Shown here one piece after another: positions 9,116 through 16,948 of a stretch of DNA of 64,000 nt (positions within the stretch are counted from its first letter, which is position 1; each line of letters starts with the position of its first letter). The stretch comes from Leptospira levettii (lineage in GTDB: Bacteria > Spirochaetota > Leptospiria > Leptospirales > Leptospiraceae). Made by a program: the position numbers and the translations under genes. The notes below the pieces were generated by a model. The model was not told the origin of the DNA, ran no database searches, and saw only the letters and a list, made by a program, of their open reading frames with translations. The stretch is from assembly GCF_002812085.1 (NCBI RefSeq), contig NZ_NPDM01000001.1, positions 434,001-498,000 on the forward strand. The letters run 5' to 3'.

Positions 9116-9796
9116 ATGTCAGTTGCAATGATGTTACGAGAGGGGACGGCACAAAAACACGAGGAAACGGAAAAAGTACCTTACATCCGTGCGATTTTCC
9201 GAGGGGGATTGGACGCACAAACCTACACCTACCAATTGGAAAGTTTACACGCAGTGTACCAAGTCATGGAAGACCTCTACCGCCAAAACAAAGACAATCC
9301 CATCCTTTCTAAACTGTATTTCCCTAGTTTGTTTCGCGAAAAAACATTGGCAGAAGATATTGCCACATTCCAAAAGAAATTTGGAACAAAACTCAGAGGG
9401 GAAGTTTCCAAAGCGACTCAAAACTACATCGATCATATTCGCAAAATTGCAAATTCCAAACCTGAACTTTTAGTAGCACAAGCTTACGTGCGTTATTTGG
9501 GAGATTTATCTGGTGGTCAGGCTATTAAAAAAGTAGTGGCAAAAACCTTTGGTCTAGAAGGTAATGAAGGAACTGCTTTTTATGAATTTCCAGAGATCGA
9601 AGATCTAATGGCATTTAAAGGAATTTATCGCCAAAATTTGGATACTTTGCCTTTGAATGATTCGCAAAAAACAGAACTACTAGAAGAAGCAAAAACTACG
9701 TTTGATTTGAATAAATTTTTGTTTTTGGAACTTGATTCCGATCTGAAACAAAATATTGGAATGGAACGTTACCAAACTCTTCTACCAGCAGGTTAA
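9116..9796 (+). CDS. hmuO: Heme oxygenase (biliverdin-producing)
   Basis: This 226-residue protein is close to the usual heme oxygenase length. The proximal heme ligand is the His at position 15 in 'GTAQKHEETEK'. The distal-helix signature 'YVRYLGDLSGGQ' sits at residues 124-135 and contains the flexible Gly residues and the catalytic Asp. The enzyme opens heme to biliverdin, CO and iron in the cytoplasm, which lets the cell use heme as an iron source. The ATG at 9116 follows a strong AAGGAG. A Fur-like box and a long stem-loop lie just upstream. An MFS transporter follows after three bases and may export a product or act in the same process. Confidence 0.93.
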   Translation: MSVAMMLREGTAQKHEETEKVPYIRAIFRGGLDAQTYTYQLESLHAVYQVMEDLYRQNKDNPILSKLYFPSLFREKTLAEDIATFQKKFGTKLRGEVSKATQNYIDHIRKIANSKPELLVAQAYVRYLGDLSGGQAIKKVVAKTFGLEGNEGTAFYEFPEIEDLMAFKGIYRQNLDTLPLNDSQKTELLEEAKTTFDLNKFLFLELDSDLKQNIGMERYQTLLPAG

Positions 9797-9799
9797 TTT

Positions 9800-11053
9800 T
9801 TGGGATTCCCGTATACACTCGTAACTTTAGTTTTTTTATCGATGTTGCCGGTCACAATGATTGTGCCCGTTGTCAAAGATATCGTAAAAGATCGTTTGCT
9901 CGGATCCAACTGGGAAGTTGCCTATTTTACAAGTATACCCATGTTAGGATCTTTTTTGTTTGCTCCAGTTGCGGGAATCATTTCTGATCGTTTCAAAAAC
10001 AGAAAATACTTCATCAGTTTATTCTGTTTTTTGGACGCTGGATTGTTTTATCTTTTAACAGTCGTTACAGATATGGGATTATTTTTGTTCCTTCGTTTTT
10101 TGGAAGGAGCATCCCACATTTTTATCATTGGATTACTTTTAAGTTCTGCTGCTGACCAGGAGAATGATCCCAAAAACAAACGTTATTATGGCAAAGGAAT
10201 TCTTATGGGGATCACAGGTATGTTTTTATCCCTTGGTGGAGCCTTTGGTATGCCTCTTGGAATTTTAGGTAGGAGTAATCCTCTATTACCTTTTTATGTT
10301 GGATCTGGTATTTTAGTTTTTGTTGGAATCATGAGTTTATTCATGTTAAAAGACAAAGGAATTCATAAAGTAAAAGATTTTAAGTTAAATGATTTAAAAT
10401 TGGCTATTTTAGAAAACCCATTCTTATTTGTTCCTTTTTTATTTAATTTTATCGATCGTTTTACTGTTGGATTTATTATATCATCATTTAACATCCATTT
10501 GAGGGAAACATTAGCATTCCACCCAGGTATGTTGGGAGTGTTTTTGGGACTTGTCCTTTTCCCAATGAGTTTATTGTCCTATCCGTCAGCATTATTGTCT
10601 CGCAAAACGGGCGTTTTACCACTCGTTTTAGTTGGTTCTACTATCTACGGTGTGTTTTTAGGATTATCGGGAACAACCAATGATTATTGGTTTTTGTTTA
10701 TTTTTTTGCTCATCTGTGGGGTTGGAGCAGGTGTGATGTTTGTTCCCTCTATGATGCTTGCAAGTAAGATGTCAAAACCTGGACTCACGGCCACCACTAT
10801 GTCGGCATTTACTGGTGTGGGTTCTCTTGGATTTATGTTAGGTCCCATAGTTTCTGTGCAAATGCAGTCCGTTTTTAATTCCCTCTTACCCCAAGAATAC
10901 AGTTTTTCTGCCCTTTCCTTCTTTTTTGGATTTTTAGAGATTGGACTTGTTTTTATGACAATTCCATTTTTTAAAAAGATTTTGAGTAAAATCAACCGAA
11001 TCGATGAAGAAAGAGAAAAGATTACACTTGCCAATCCTGATCCAATCTTGTAG
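9800..11053 (+). CDS. Major facilitator superfamily transporter
   Basis: This is a 417-residue, 12-helix MFS protein. MFS motif A is visible as 'GIISDRFKNRK' between helices 2 and 3 (about residues 56-66). The central loop 'KDKGIHKVKDFKLNDLKLA' separates the two six-helix halves. The start is a TTG at 9800, three bases after the hmuO stop; it gives a complete first helix, whereas the next ATG (9842) would truncate it. Co-transcription with heme oxygenase is likely from the spacing. The substrate cannot be read; export of a heme-degradation product, or uptake of an iron compound, are possibilities from context only. Confidence 0.82.
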   Translation: MGFPYTLVTLVFLSMLPVTMIVPVVKDIVKDRLLGSNWEVAYFTSIPMLGSFLFAPVAGIISDRFKNRKYFISLFCFLDAGLFYLLTVVTDMGLFLFLRFLEGASHIFIIGLLLSSAADQENDPKNKRYYGKGILMGITGMFLSLGGAFGMPLGILGRSNPLLPFYVGSGILVFVGIMSLFMLKDKGIHKVKDFKLNDLKLAILENPFLFVPFLFNFIDRFTVGFIISSFNIHLRETLAFHPGMLGVFLGLVLFPMSLLSYPSALLSRKTGVLPLVLVGSTIYGVFLGLSGTTNDYWFLFIFLLICGVGAGVMFVPSMMLASKMSKPGLTATTMSAFTGVGSLGFMLGPIVSVQMQSVFNSLLPQEYSFSALSFFFGFLEIGLVFMTIPFFKKILSKINRIDEEREKITLANPDPIL

Positions 11054-11084
11054 AATTTTTCCGAATCCATTTTAGGAAAGGTTT

Positions 11085-11447
11085 ATGTTCAAACGATTAT
11101 TGATCCTTAGTACACTTACATCCGTGTTATTCCTTGTTGCTTGTTCCTCAGGAAACAAAGTACAAGCAGGAAGCACAAAAGTTCACCCACACACTGCACT
11201 TCGCAAACTTGAAATTGATATGATCAAAGTAGGTGATGGATTGGTGAAAACAGAAGCAGTCCTTGGTAAACCAACTGAAAAATCAATTGATCCAAGTGGA
11301 ACTGTCATGACTTGGTACTTTGCTGAAGATCGAGATGTTCCAGACCAGTACTACACTCTCAAAGAAAAACCAGAAACTGTAGAGAAGTTTTTAAAGTTAA
11401 CATTTGATCCTAAAAACAAAATCACTGCCAAAGACTTCAAACTATAA
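11085..11447 (+). CDS. BamE/SmpA-like small lipoprotein
   Basis: This 120-residue protein has a signal peptide ending in the lipobox 'FLVAC', so it should be lipidated at Cys20. The mature part has the layout of a BamE/SmpA or YiaD-type fold: 'IKVGDGLVKTEAVLGKPTEK' (a 'G-x-x-x-x-x-V-x-x-x-L-G-x-P' pattern) followed by 'TVMTWYF' and a charged strand. In known proteins this fold helps outer-membrane assembly or stabilises envelope complexes. AGGAAAGG precedes the ATG at a good distance. It follows the MFS gene by 31 bp and converges on the next gene, with 5 bp between the stops. Confidence 0.6.
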   Translation: MFKRLLILSTLTSVLFLVACSSGNKVQAGSTKVHPHTALRKLEIDMIKVGDGLVKTEAVLGKPTEKSIDPSGTVMTWYFAEDRDVPDQYYTLKEKPETVEKFLKLTFDPKNKITAKDFKL

Positions 11448-11452
11448 TTGAA

Positions 11453-12220
11453 TTAAGGTCCTTCCGATTCTTCTTCGTTTTCTTGGTCGGTAGGGGCTGG
11501 GAATGGAAAACCAGGGAAACTTGGTTTTTCCTTTCCTTCCACATCATCATCTAACAAATCAACGGTGGTAAATCCTAACAAAAAATCAAACGCTTCGGCA
11601 ATATTAAATCCAACCCTTGCTCCTCCATACACACCACCTACTACTTCGACGTTCCATGAATAACCGGGAGGGTAACCAAATGGTTTTAAATCTTCTTTGG
11701 GAAGGTAAATTAAAAATTCTTTCTGGCCAGTGCTTGCAACTATGTCTTTTGTAAGTTCTCGTCTGAAGTGTTCTTTTTTTCTGGCCTTTCTATCTTTGAC
11801 TGGATCGTAAAAATAAGAATAATATCTCATTTTATAACTTTTTAAATTGGACCTTTCATCATTCGTGAGAGGAATACCTTTTTTATCCACAAGCCAATTG
11901 CCTTTTGCATCAAGGACGGGTGAACCAGAATGGAAACTTTCTCCACCTAAGATACCAAAGACGAGTTGTTGGGAATGATACCCCCCTATTTCTCCACCTC
12001 TGATTCCAACACCACGACCTAAATCACGTTTTCCCATTTCTGATTCACCACCCTGGAAAACAAATCCAATCGGAAGAGGCCCTACTTTAACAGCTGCTCC
12101 ATACATCGGAGTCTCAGCTCCTACTGTGACTATATCTTTTAGATCATTTTTACGATTTTTCCAATAGGTAGCACAGTTGACTGTTAATACGAGGCAAATG
12201 ATTGGGCCGATGAAACGCAT
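11453..12220 (-). CDS. Putative lipoprotein, unknown function
   Basis: This 255-residue protein starts with a short signal peptide and a lipobox-like 'LTVNC' at about residues 12-16. The mature part begins 'NDLKDIVTVGAETPMYGAAVKVGPLPIGFVFQGG' in pieces and is rich in Gly and aromatic residues, with an acidic Pro/Glu-rich tail. It looks like an envelope protein with several beta strands. I recognise no characterised family; similar 'DIVTVGAE' lipoproteins appear typical of Leptospira (recollection, unverified). It is divergent from the WYL regulator, with 63 bp between the starts, so the two promoters must share that space. Confidence 0.6.
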   Translation of the reverse strand: MRFIGPIICLVLTVNCATYWKNRKNDLKDIVTVGAETPMYGAAVKVGPLPIGFVFQGGESEMGKRDLGRGVGIRGGEIGGYHSQQLVFGILGGESFHSGSPVLDAKGNWLVDKKGIPLTNDERSNLKSYKMRYYSYFYDPVKDRKARKKEHFRRELTKDIVASTGQKEFLIYLPKEDLKPFGYPPGYSWNVEVVGGVYGGARVGFNIAEAFDFLLGFTTVDLLDDDVEGKEKPSFPGFPFPAPTDQENEEESEGP

Positions 12221-12283
12221 TCTTTTCCAATTTTTTTCATTTTCTACTTTTCGGAATCAAAAAAACAAACTTTTTGGGAAGAT

Positions 12284-13276
12284 ATGGCTTCTTTTGAAGA
12301 TTTTCCCATGATTGAAGTAAAAAAAATGAACGAAACAGAGGTTCGCCTTTTCAGTTTGTTGTTCAACCTTTTACGCGAACCCAAAGGAATTAGTTTCCAG
12401 AAATTTCGCAACATCATGCCACGTTTTTATAAAAACGAAGACATCGAATCGGATCGTAAAAAATTATACCGTGACCTAAACCAATTAAAGAGCCTTGGAT
12501 TTAATATCAAAGTGGCTCAATATGGATACCAATCTGAAGACTTTTTTCCTTATTACATTGAAAAAGAATCGATTGATCGTTCCTTAAAATTTTCCAAAGA
12601 AGAATTAGAATATTTATCCAAAGTTTTATTTAGTTCCGAGTTATCAAAAGAACTCATTAGTTTGTCTCAAAAACTATTTTCTCATCATTTGGATTTAATT
12701 CCCAATCTAACAAAACAAATTGTTCCTATTGATTCTGAAGAAAATTCTGTTGATACAACCAATACAGAAAAAATCCTACAAGCGATCAAAGACAAACGAG
12801 CAATCACCATTGTATATGGCTATGACGAAAAAGAAAGAACCATTGAACCATATAGATTGATTCGAAAAAACACAACAGACTTTTATGTGTTAGCCTATGA
12901 CCGAGGTAAAAAATCCCTACGTCGTTTTATACTTCCCAGAATCACAGTGAAAAAAGAAACCAAAGAAGAGTTTTTTTCGAATTTGAAAATCTCGAAGGAA
13001 GATTTAAATTTTCATCCTCTTTCTCTAAAAGTTCATCCAGAGACAGAAATCAATTTTACGATCCAAGAAAATTATGAAGATAGATGGATGTCTTTTTTGG
13101 AAGGAACAGAATACGAAAAAATTGAAAACAAATACAAAGTGATAACAACAAATCAAAATGCTTTGTTCCAATTTTTTGTCATTTTACCTGAAGCATTGGT
13201 TGAATGTAGTGCCGAATGGAAAACTTCATTTGCCAAGTATGTAAATGAATGGGAAAATTTATACCAACTCGTTTGA
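12284..13276 (+). CDS. WYL-domain transcriptional regulator
   Basis: This 330-residue protein has an N-terminal helix-turn-helix of the DeoR-like type at about residues 15-80 ('NIMPRFYKNEDIESDRKKLY', then 'RDLNQLKSLGF'). A WYL ligand-sensing domain lies at about 160-235, with 'DKRAITIVYGY', 'IEPYRLIRKNTTDFYVLAYD' and 'LRRFILPRI'. A C-terminal extension (WCX-like) follows. WYL proteins bind nucleic acids or small nucleotides and often control DNA-damage or phage-defence genes. Its last 32 bases overlap the DUF2779 nuclease-like gene, so this is probably its partner or regulator. The ATG at 12284 is preceded by GGGAAG. Confidence 0.82.
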   Translation: MASFEDFPMIEVKKMNETEVRLFSLLFNLLREPKGISFQKFRNIMPRFYKNEDIESDRKKLYRDLNQLKSLGFNIKVAQYGYQSEDFFPYYIEKESIDRSLKFSKEELEYLSKVLFSSELSKELISLSQKLFSHHLDLIPNLTKQIVPIDSEENSVDTTNTEKILQAIKDKRAITIVYGYDEKERTIEPYRLIRKNTTDFYVLAYDRGKKSLRRFILPRITVKKETKEEFFSNLKISKEDLNFHPLSLKVHPETEINFTIQENYEDRWMSFLEGTEYEKIENKYKVITTNQNALFQFFVILPEALVECSAEWKTSFAKYVNEWENLYQLV

Positions 13277-14774
13277 TAACCCTTTGACTCCCATTACAAA
13301 ATCCTTATACTTACAAGCTCTTAAATGTCAAAATGCATTCCATTTGATCCGTGAAGGAGTCATACAAAAACCAAATACGGCATCCTTTGGTGGATATTTG
13401 GAATGGGGAGATTTTCTTTCCTTGTGCAAAGGATTATTCCCAGACACACCAACTGTAGAAAAGTCGACTAACAGAGAAGAGTCGATTGAGATATCGGCAA
13501 ATTATTTAAAACAAAATATTTCACATTTTGGATCACAACTCCGATTCCAAAACTTTGTTGGCAGTGTCGAATTGATGGAATACGATAAGGAAAGGGATGG
13601 TTGGATCCTTTGGGATTTTCGTCCGATTGGTTCCATCAAACAAGACATCCTTCGGTCTTTTTTCTTTTACCAAAAATTGGTGGAAGGATTAGGATACCGT
13701 GTCCTTGGATTTAAACTCATTCGTATCCAAACTAAATTTGTGTACAAAGGGGGAGAAATACCGTCTGAAGATTATTTACTCATTGATGATGTAACTCCCC
13801 GAATGGAATCAGGGTTTGGTGTGAGAGAAGAAGAATGGAATCTATTTTTACAAACCATTCAAACGGGAAACGAAGGAAATTTTCCTTATTCATTTCTAGA
13901 GAACAAACCAAGTTGCCGTTCCTTAAAGACATGTTTGTCACCATCCCACTGCGCCAAAGGAAAAGAGGCCGCGAAGGAAATTTTTGATTACCGTGATAGT
14001 TCTGAGTTGGCAAAACAATGGTTTCAATCAGGGTACAGTTCGTACGAATCCGTCCCTGATTCAGAACTTTCTCCCATCCAAAAAATCCAAAAAGAGTCAC
14101 ATCGTTCAGGAACGGTTCATTTTGATACTGTGGCACTTTCACAATACCTATCTAATGTGACAAAATCTGTTGCCTTCCTTGATTTTGAATCCATCAATCC
14201 CTATCTACCAATTTACCCAGAGACAAAACCCTTCCAACACATCCCGTACTTATATTCCCTTCACATTTGGGACCAGGAAACGGATACTTTAACGCACAAA
14301 ACGTACTTACATGATGATTTGGGAAGTGATCCTAGAAAGAATGTGATGGAACATCTACAAAATGACCTTCCAAAAGGCATTACCATCTTCTCGTTTAATG
14401 ATTTTTTTGAAAAATTGATCATCCAAGAATCCGCATCCGTCTTTCCAGAATACTTAGAATTTTGGGATTCAATCAAATCGATGTTTATCGACCTAGCTTT
14501 GCCTTTTAAAAAACTTTGGATTTACCATCCTGGGCAAAATGGGAAGGCATCTCTCAAGGAAATCCTACCTTGTTTTAGTGACGAGAGCCATTTTGGACTT
14601 ACAATCCGTGAAGGACAAGATGCCAATTACCAATATTTGAGATTGATAAAAAAGCAGGTGACAGCCGAAGAAAAAAAACGTGTTTTGGAGGATTTGATAG
14701 CTTACTGCAAATTAGATAGTTATGGTTTGTTTTTAATCTATAGAATGTTACAAGAAAGATTATCGGTTATTTAA
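13245..14774 (+). CDS. DUF2779 protein: Cas4/RecB-like N-domain plus DEDD exonuclease-like domain
   Basis: This 509-residue protein matches the DUF2779 type. The N-terminal half resembles a RecB/Cas4 PD-(D/E)XK nuclease in layout, but the expected E-x-K appears as 'WDFRP' (about 123-127), so its activity is doubtful. Three cysteines (224, 230, 236) could belong to the family's metal cluster. The C-terminal half is RNase H-like: 'FLDFES' (Asp313, Glu315), 'FSFNDFFEK', Asp416 and 'YCKLDSYG' (Asp491) match a DEDD exonuclease. The start is the ATG at 13245, inside the WYL gene; a TTG at 13284 is an alternative. The stop overlaps the esterase start by one base. Confidence 0.75.
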   Translation: MNGKIYTNSFDNPLTPITKSLYLQALKCQNAFHLIREGVIQKPNTASFGGYLEWGDFLSLCKGLFPDTPTVEKSTNREESIEISANYLKQNISHFGSQLRFQNFVGSVELMEYDKERDGWILWDFRPIGSIKQDILRSFFFYQKLVEGLGYRVLGFKLIRIQTKFVYKGGEIPSEDYLLIDDVTPRMESGFGVREEEWNLFLQTIQTGNEGNFPYSFLENKPSCRSLKTCLSPSHCAKGKEAAKEIFDYRDSSELAKQWFQSGYSSYESVPDSELSPIQKIQKESHRSGTVHFDTVALSQYLSNVTKSVAFLDFESINPYLPIYPETKPFQHIPYLYSLHIWDQETDTLTHKTYLHDDLGSDPRKNVMEHLQNDLPKGITIFSFNDFFEKLIIQESASVFPEYLEFWDSIKSMFIDLALPFKKLWIYHPGQNGKASLKEILPCFSDESHFGLTIREGQDANYQYLRLIKKQVTAEEKKRVLEDLIAYCKLDSYGLFLIYRMLQERLSVI

Positions 14775-15820
14775 TGTTAGGTATCAAAAAATCAGTCGCA
14801 CAGTTTGTCTTTTCCCTACCAGAGAATTGGATATCCACTCTCACACGAAAAAACAACACAAACGAAACCAATGTTTTGGACCCACGTTGTGCACTGGCAT
14901 GTAACATTGCAAAGTACCTTCCTAAAATGGAACAAATGAGTCCCGAAAAAGCGAGAAAACACTACAGGGACCAAATGAAATTGTTTGAAGAAGCGGAATT
15001 CCCTATCGCTCATATCGAAGACAAACTCATCCCAACACCAAGTGCTTCTTTTATTCCCATCCGTGTGTACAATGCAAATCCACAAAAGAGAAACTTACCA
15101 ACTGTTCTTTTTTTCCATGGTGGTGGACTCACAATCGGCAATTTGGAGACACATGATTCGTTTTGTCGCAAATTGTCCCATTACACAAAAAGTATTGTCA
15201 TTGCTGTGGACTACAGGTTAGCACCCGAACACCCATATCCCGCTGCCCATGAAGATGCATGGCTTGCGTACCAATATGTCCGAAATTCTGCCTATATTTT
15301 CGGAGGCTCTCCTAAGGCCATTGCGGTCTGTGGTGACAGTGCAGGAGCCCTTCTTGCCACTACCCTTTGTTTACGTGCCAAAAAAAACAATGTGCAAGCA
15401 CCCATTTACCAAGCATTACTCTACCCCATGCTTGATACTTCCAAAGAATCTGATACCTATGAACTCTTTGGTGAAAATTATGTCTTAACAAGATCTCTCA
15501 TGCGATGGTTCATCCAAAATTATCTCCCCCAAACCAAGGACAGACTTCTCGTTCAGAATTCACCTGTTTTGGCGGAAACGAAAGAGTTAAAAGGTCTCCC
15601 TCCTACCTACATTGGCATTGCCGGTTTTGATCCTTTGCGAGAAGAGGCCGAAACCTATGCCAAACACCTCCAAACAGCAGGTGTCAAAGTGGAAGAAAGG
15701 CATTTTCCTTCCCTAGTGCATGGTTACATCCAGTTATCAGGCCTTATCCCCAAGGCAAAAGAAGCAGAAGATGACCTATTCCAGGCCTTATTGCGATTTT
15801 TTTCCCAAATAAAAATCTAA
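14774..15820 (+). CDS. Alpha/beta hydrolase, hormone-sensitive lipase family
   Basis: This 348-residue esterase has the HSL signatures: the oxyanion 'FFHGGGLTIGN' at about residues 113-123, 'DYRLAPEHPYPAA' and the nucleophile 'GDSAGA' at about 188-193. The acid is in 'GFDPLREEA' and the His in 'LVHGY'. Such enzymes hydrolyse short-chain acyl esters, often of lipids or xenobiotics, in the cytoplasm. There is no signal peptide. The gene shares a TAATG junction with the DUF2779 gene, so they are probably on one transcript, although a functional link is not obvious. Confidence 0.87.
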   Translation: MLGIKKSVAQFVFSLPENWISTLTRKNNTNETNVLDPRCALACNIAKYLPKMEQMSPEKARKHYRDQMKLFEEAEFPIAHIEDKLIPTPSASFIPIRVYNANPQKRNLPTVLFFHGGGLTIGNLETHDSFCRKLSHYTKSIVIAVDYRLAPEHPYPAAHEDAWLAYQYVRNSAYIFGGSPKAIAVCGDSAGALLATTLCLRAKKNNVQAPIYQALLYPMLDTSKESDTYELFGENYVLTRSLMRWFIQNYLPQTKDRLLVQNSPVLAETKELKGLPPTYIGIAGFDPLREEAETYAKHLQTAGVKVEERHFPSLVHGYIQLSGLIPKAKEAEDDLFQALLRFFSQIKI

Positions 15821-15888
15821 CTCACTTCCATTCAAGAATCGACACAGAAAGATTCGATACTATAAAGGACAACATCTAGAGGTATGTC

Positions 15889-16698
15889 ATGATGCTACGA
15901 TTTTCCATTCTTCTCTGTTACTTTTTAGGAATGACTGCAGTTTTTGCAGAAAAACCAGCTTCCGCCACATTAAAGGAAAGGGAGTCCCAAAAACAAATCG
16001 ACCTACAAAGGAAAAATGGTTTTGGGGACAACGAAATTGATACGTTACATGCAAGTATCATCGAAAACCTTCGTAAGATGAAAAAATTACAGGAGTTAGG
16101 TGTCGATAAAACAGCAGCCCAATACTTAGCACAAACTCCACAAGAACACAAAGAGTTATATAAAAAAGACAAAGATGGAAAACCGTATTTGGAAATCAAA
16201 CTTCCACAAGGGCAATCCTACATCGATTGGCCTACTGTATTTTTATATGATGGCATTGCTTATATTTATCCCAAAGAGGATTTTAGTGACTTAGACAAAA
16301 TCATTTTAGCATTCCGAAGAGTGAATGCAGATGGAACCATCCATGTCAAAGAAATGCGACGCCTCATAAACCCATCTCCAAGATCAGAAAGCCCAGAAAA
16401 AGATGAAAAAGGAGAAGCAAAATTAGATACCAACTCTGATATTCGATTGGAGTACTTTCGTTCTTTGACTTCTGATACCATTTGGCCAAATGATCCTGTA
16501 CAAACTTCAGAAGCTGACATCGCGATGGTGTTAAACGACGAAAAAGATCCTCTTCCTTATGAGAAACAAAAACATATCATGATGTCTTATAAAAAGATGT
16601 TACGTAAAATTGCGAAACAAACTGCTTTTAAATTACGTAGTATTGAGTTGGATCAAAAACAAATGATCACAAAAATTTTGGATTATAATACTAACTAA
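15889..16698 (+). CDS. Secreted, mostly helical protein of unknown function
   Basis: This 269-residue protein has a signal peptide (about 1-20, cleaved near 'VFA-EK'). A charged helical region with repeated Lys/Glu follows to about residue 90, then a mixed domain with 'SYIDWPTVFLYDGIAYIYP' and 'IILAFRRVNADGTIHVKEMRR', and a long basic helix at the end. No enzymatic motif is visible. In outline (exported, helical arm plus compact domain) it recalls the Leptospira flagellar sheath proteins FcpA/FcpB, but I cannot confirm homology and give it only as a possibility. GAGG precedes the ATG pair at 15889. It converges on the small minus-strand gene. Confidence 0.6.
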   Translation: MMLRFSILLCYFLGMTAVFAEKPASATLKERESQKQIDLQRKNGFGDNEIDTLHASIIENLRKMKKLQELGVDKTAAQYLAQTPQEHKELYKKDKDGKPYLEIKLPQGQSYIDWPTVFLYDGIAYIYPKEDFSDLDKIILAFRRVNADGTIHVKEMRRLINPSPRSESPEKDEKGEAKLDTNSDIRLEYFRSLTSDTIWPNDPVQTSEADIAMVLNDEKDPLPYEKQKHIMMSYKKMLRKIAKQTAFKLRSIELDQKQMITKILDYNTN

Positions 16699-16720
16699 AT
16701 AAAGATCTAAGAACAAAACC

Positions 16721-16948
16721 TCAAGATTGTTGTTTTTCCCTTCGACTCATGAGGAGCTGCGAAATCGTTTGCTCCTCAGTCACATACTTCCTTTTTAAAT
16801 AAGACAAAGCATTATTGATAAAACGAGGGACTTTTTTCTCGGCATCTAACAAATCCATTTTCGTTAACATCAATTCGTCGATGGTAGCGAGAGCCAAATT
16901 TCTTTGGCTCTGGTGTAATTCAAAATCGTCCTCGTCTTCTACAATCAT
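16721..16948 (-). CDS. Small conserved-looking protein, unknown function
   Basis: This 75-residue acidic-then-basic protein is predicted to be entirely helical. Its ATG overlaps the stop of the upstream transporter gene by 4 bases (ATGA), which argues that it is a real, translationally coupled gene. The visible pattern is 'LATIDELMLTKMDLLDAEKK' followed by 'NALSYLKRKYVTEEQTI'. There is no signal peptide, membrane helix or known motif. It may be a helical partner or regulator of the transporter; nothing in the sequence tests that. Confidence 0.55.
   Translation of the reverse strand: MIVEDEDDFELHQSQRNLALATIDELMLTKMDLLDAEKKVPRFINNALSYLKRKYVTEEQTISQLLMSRREKQQS

Noticed and set aside
10684..11070. 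Minus-strand frame of 128 codons antisense to the MFS gene
   Set aside because: It is a mirror of the MFS coding sequence with low-complexity Ser/Ile/Lys content and no plausible start context.
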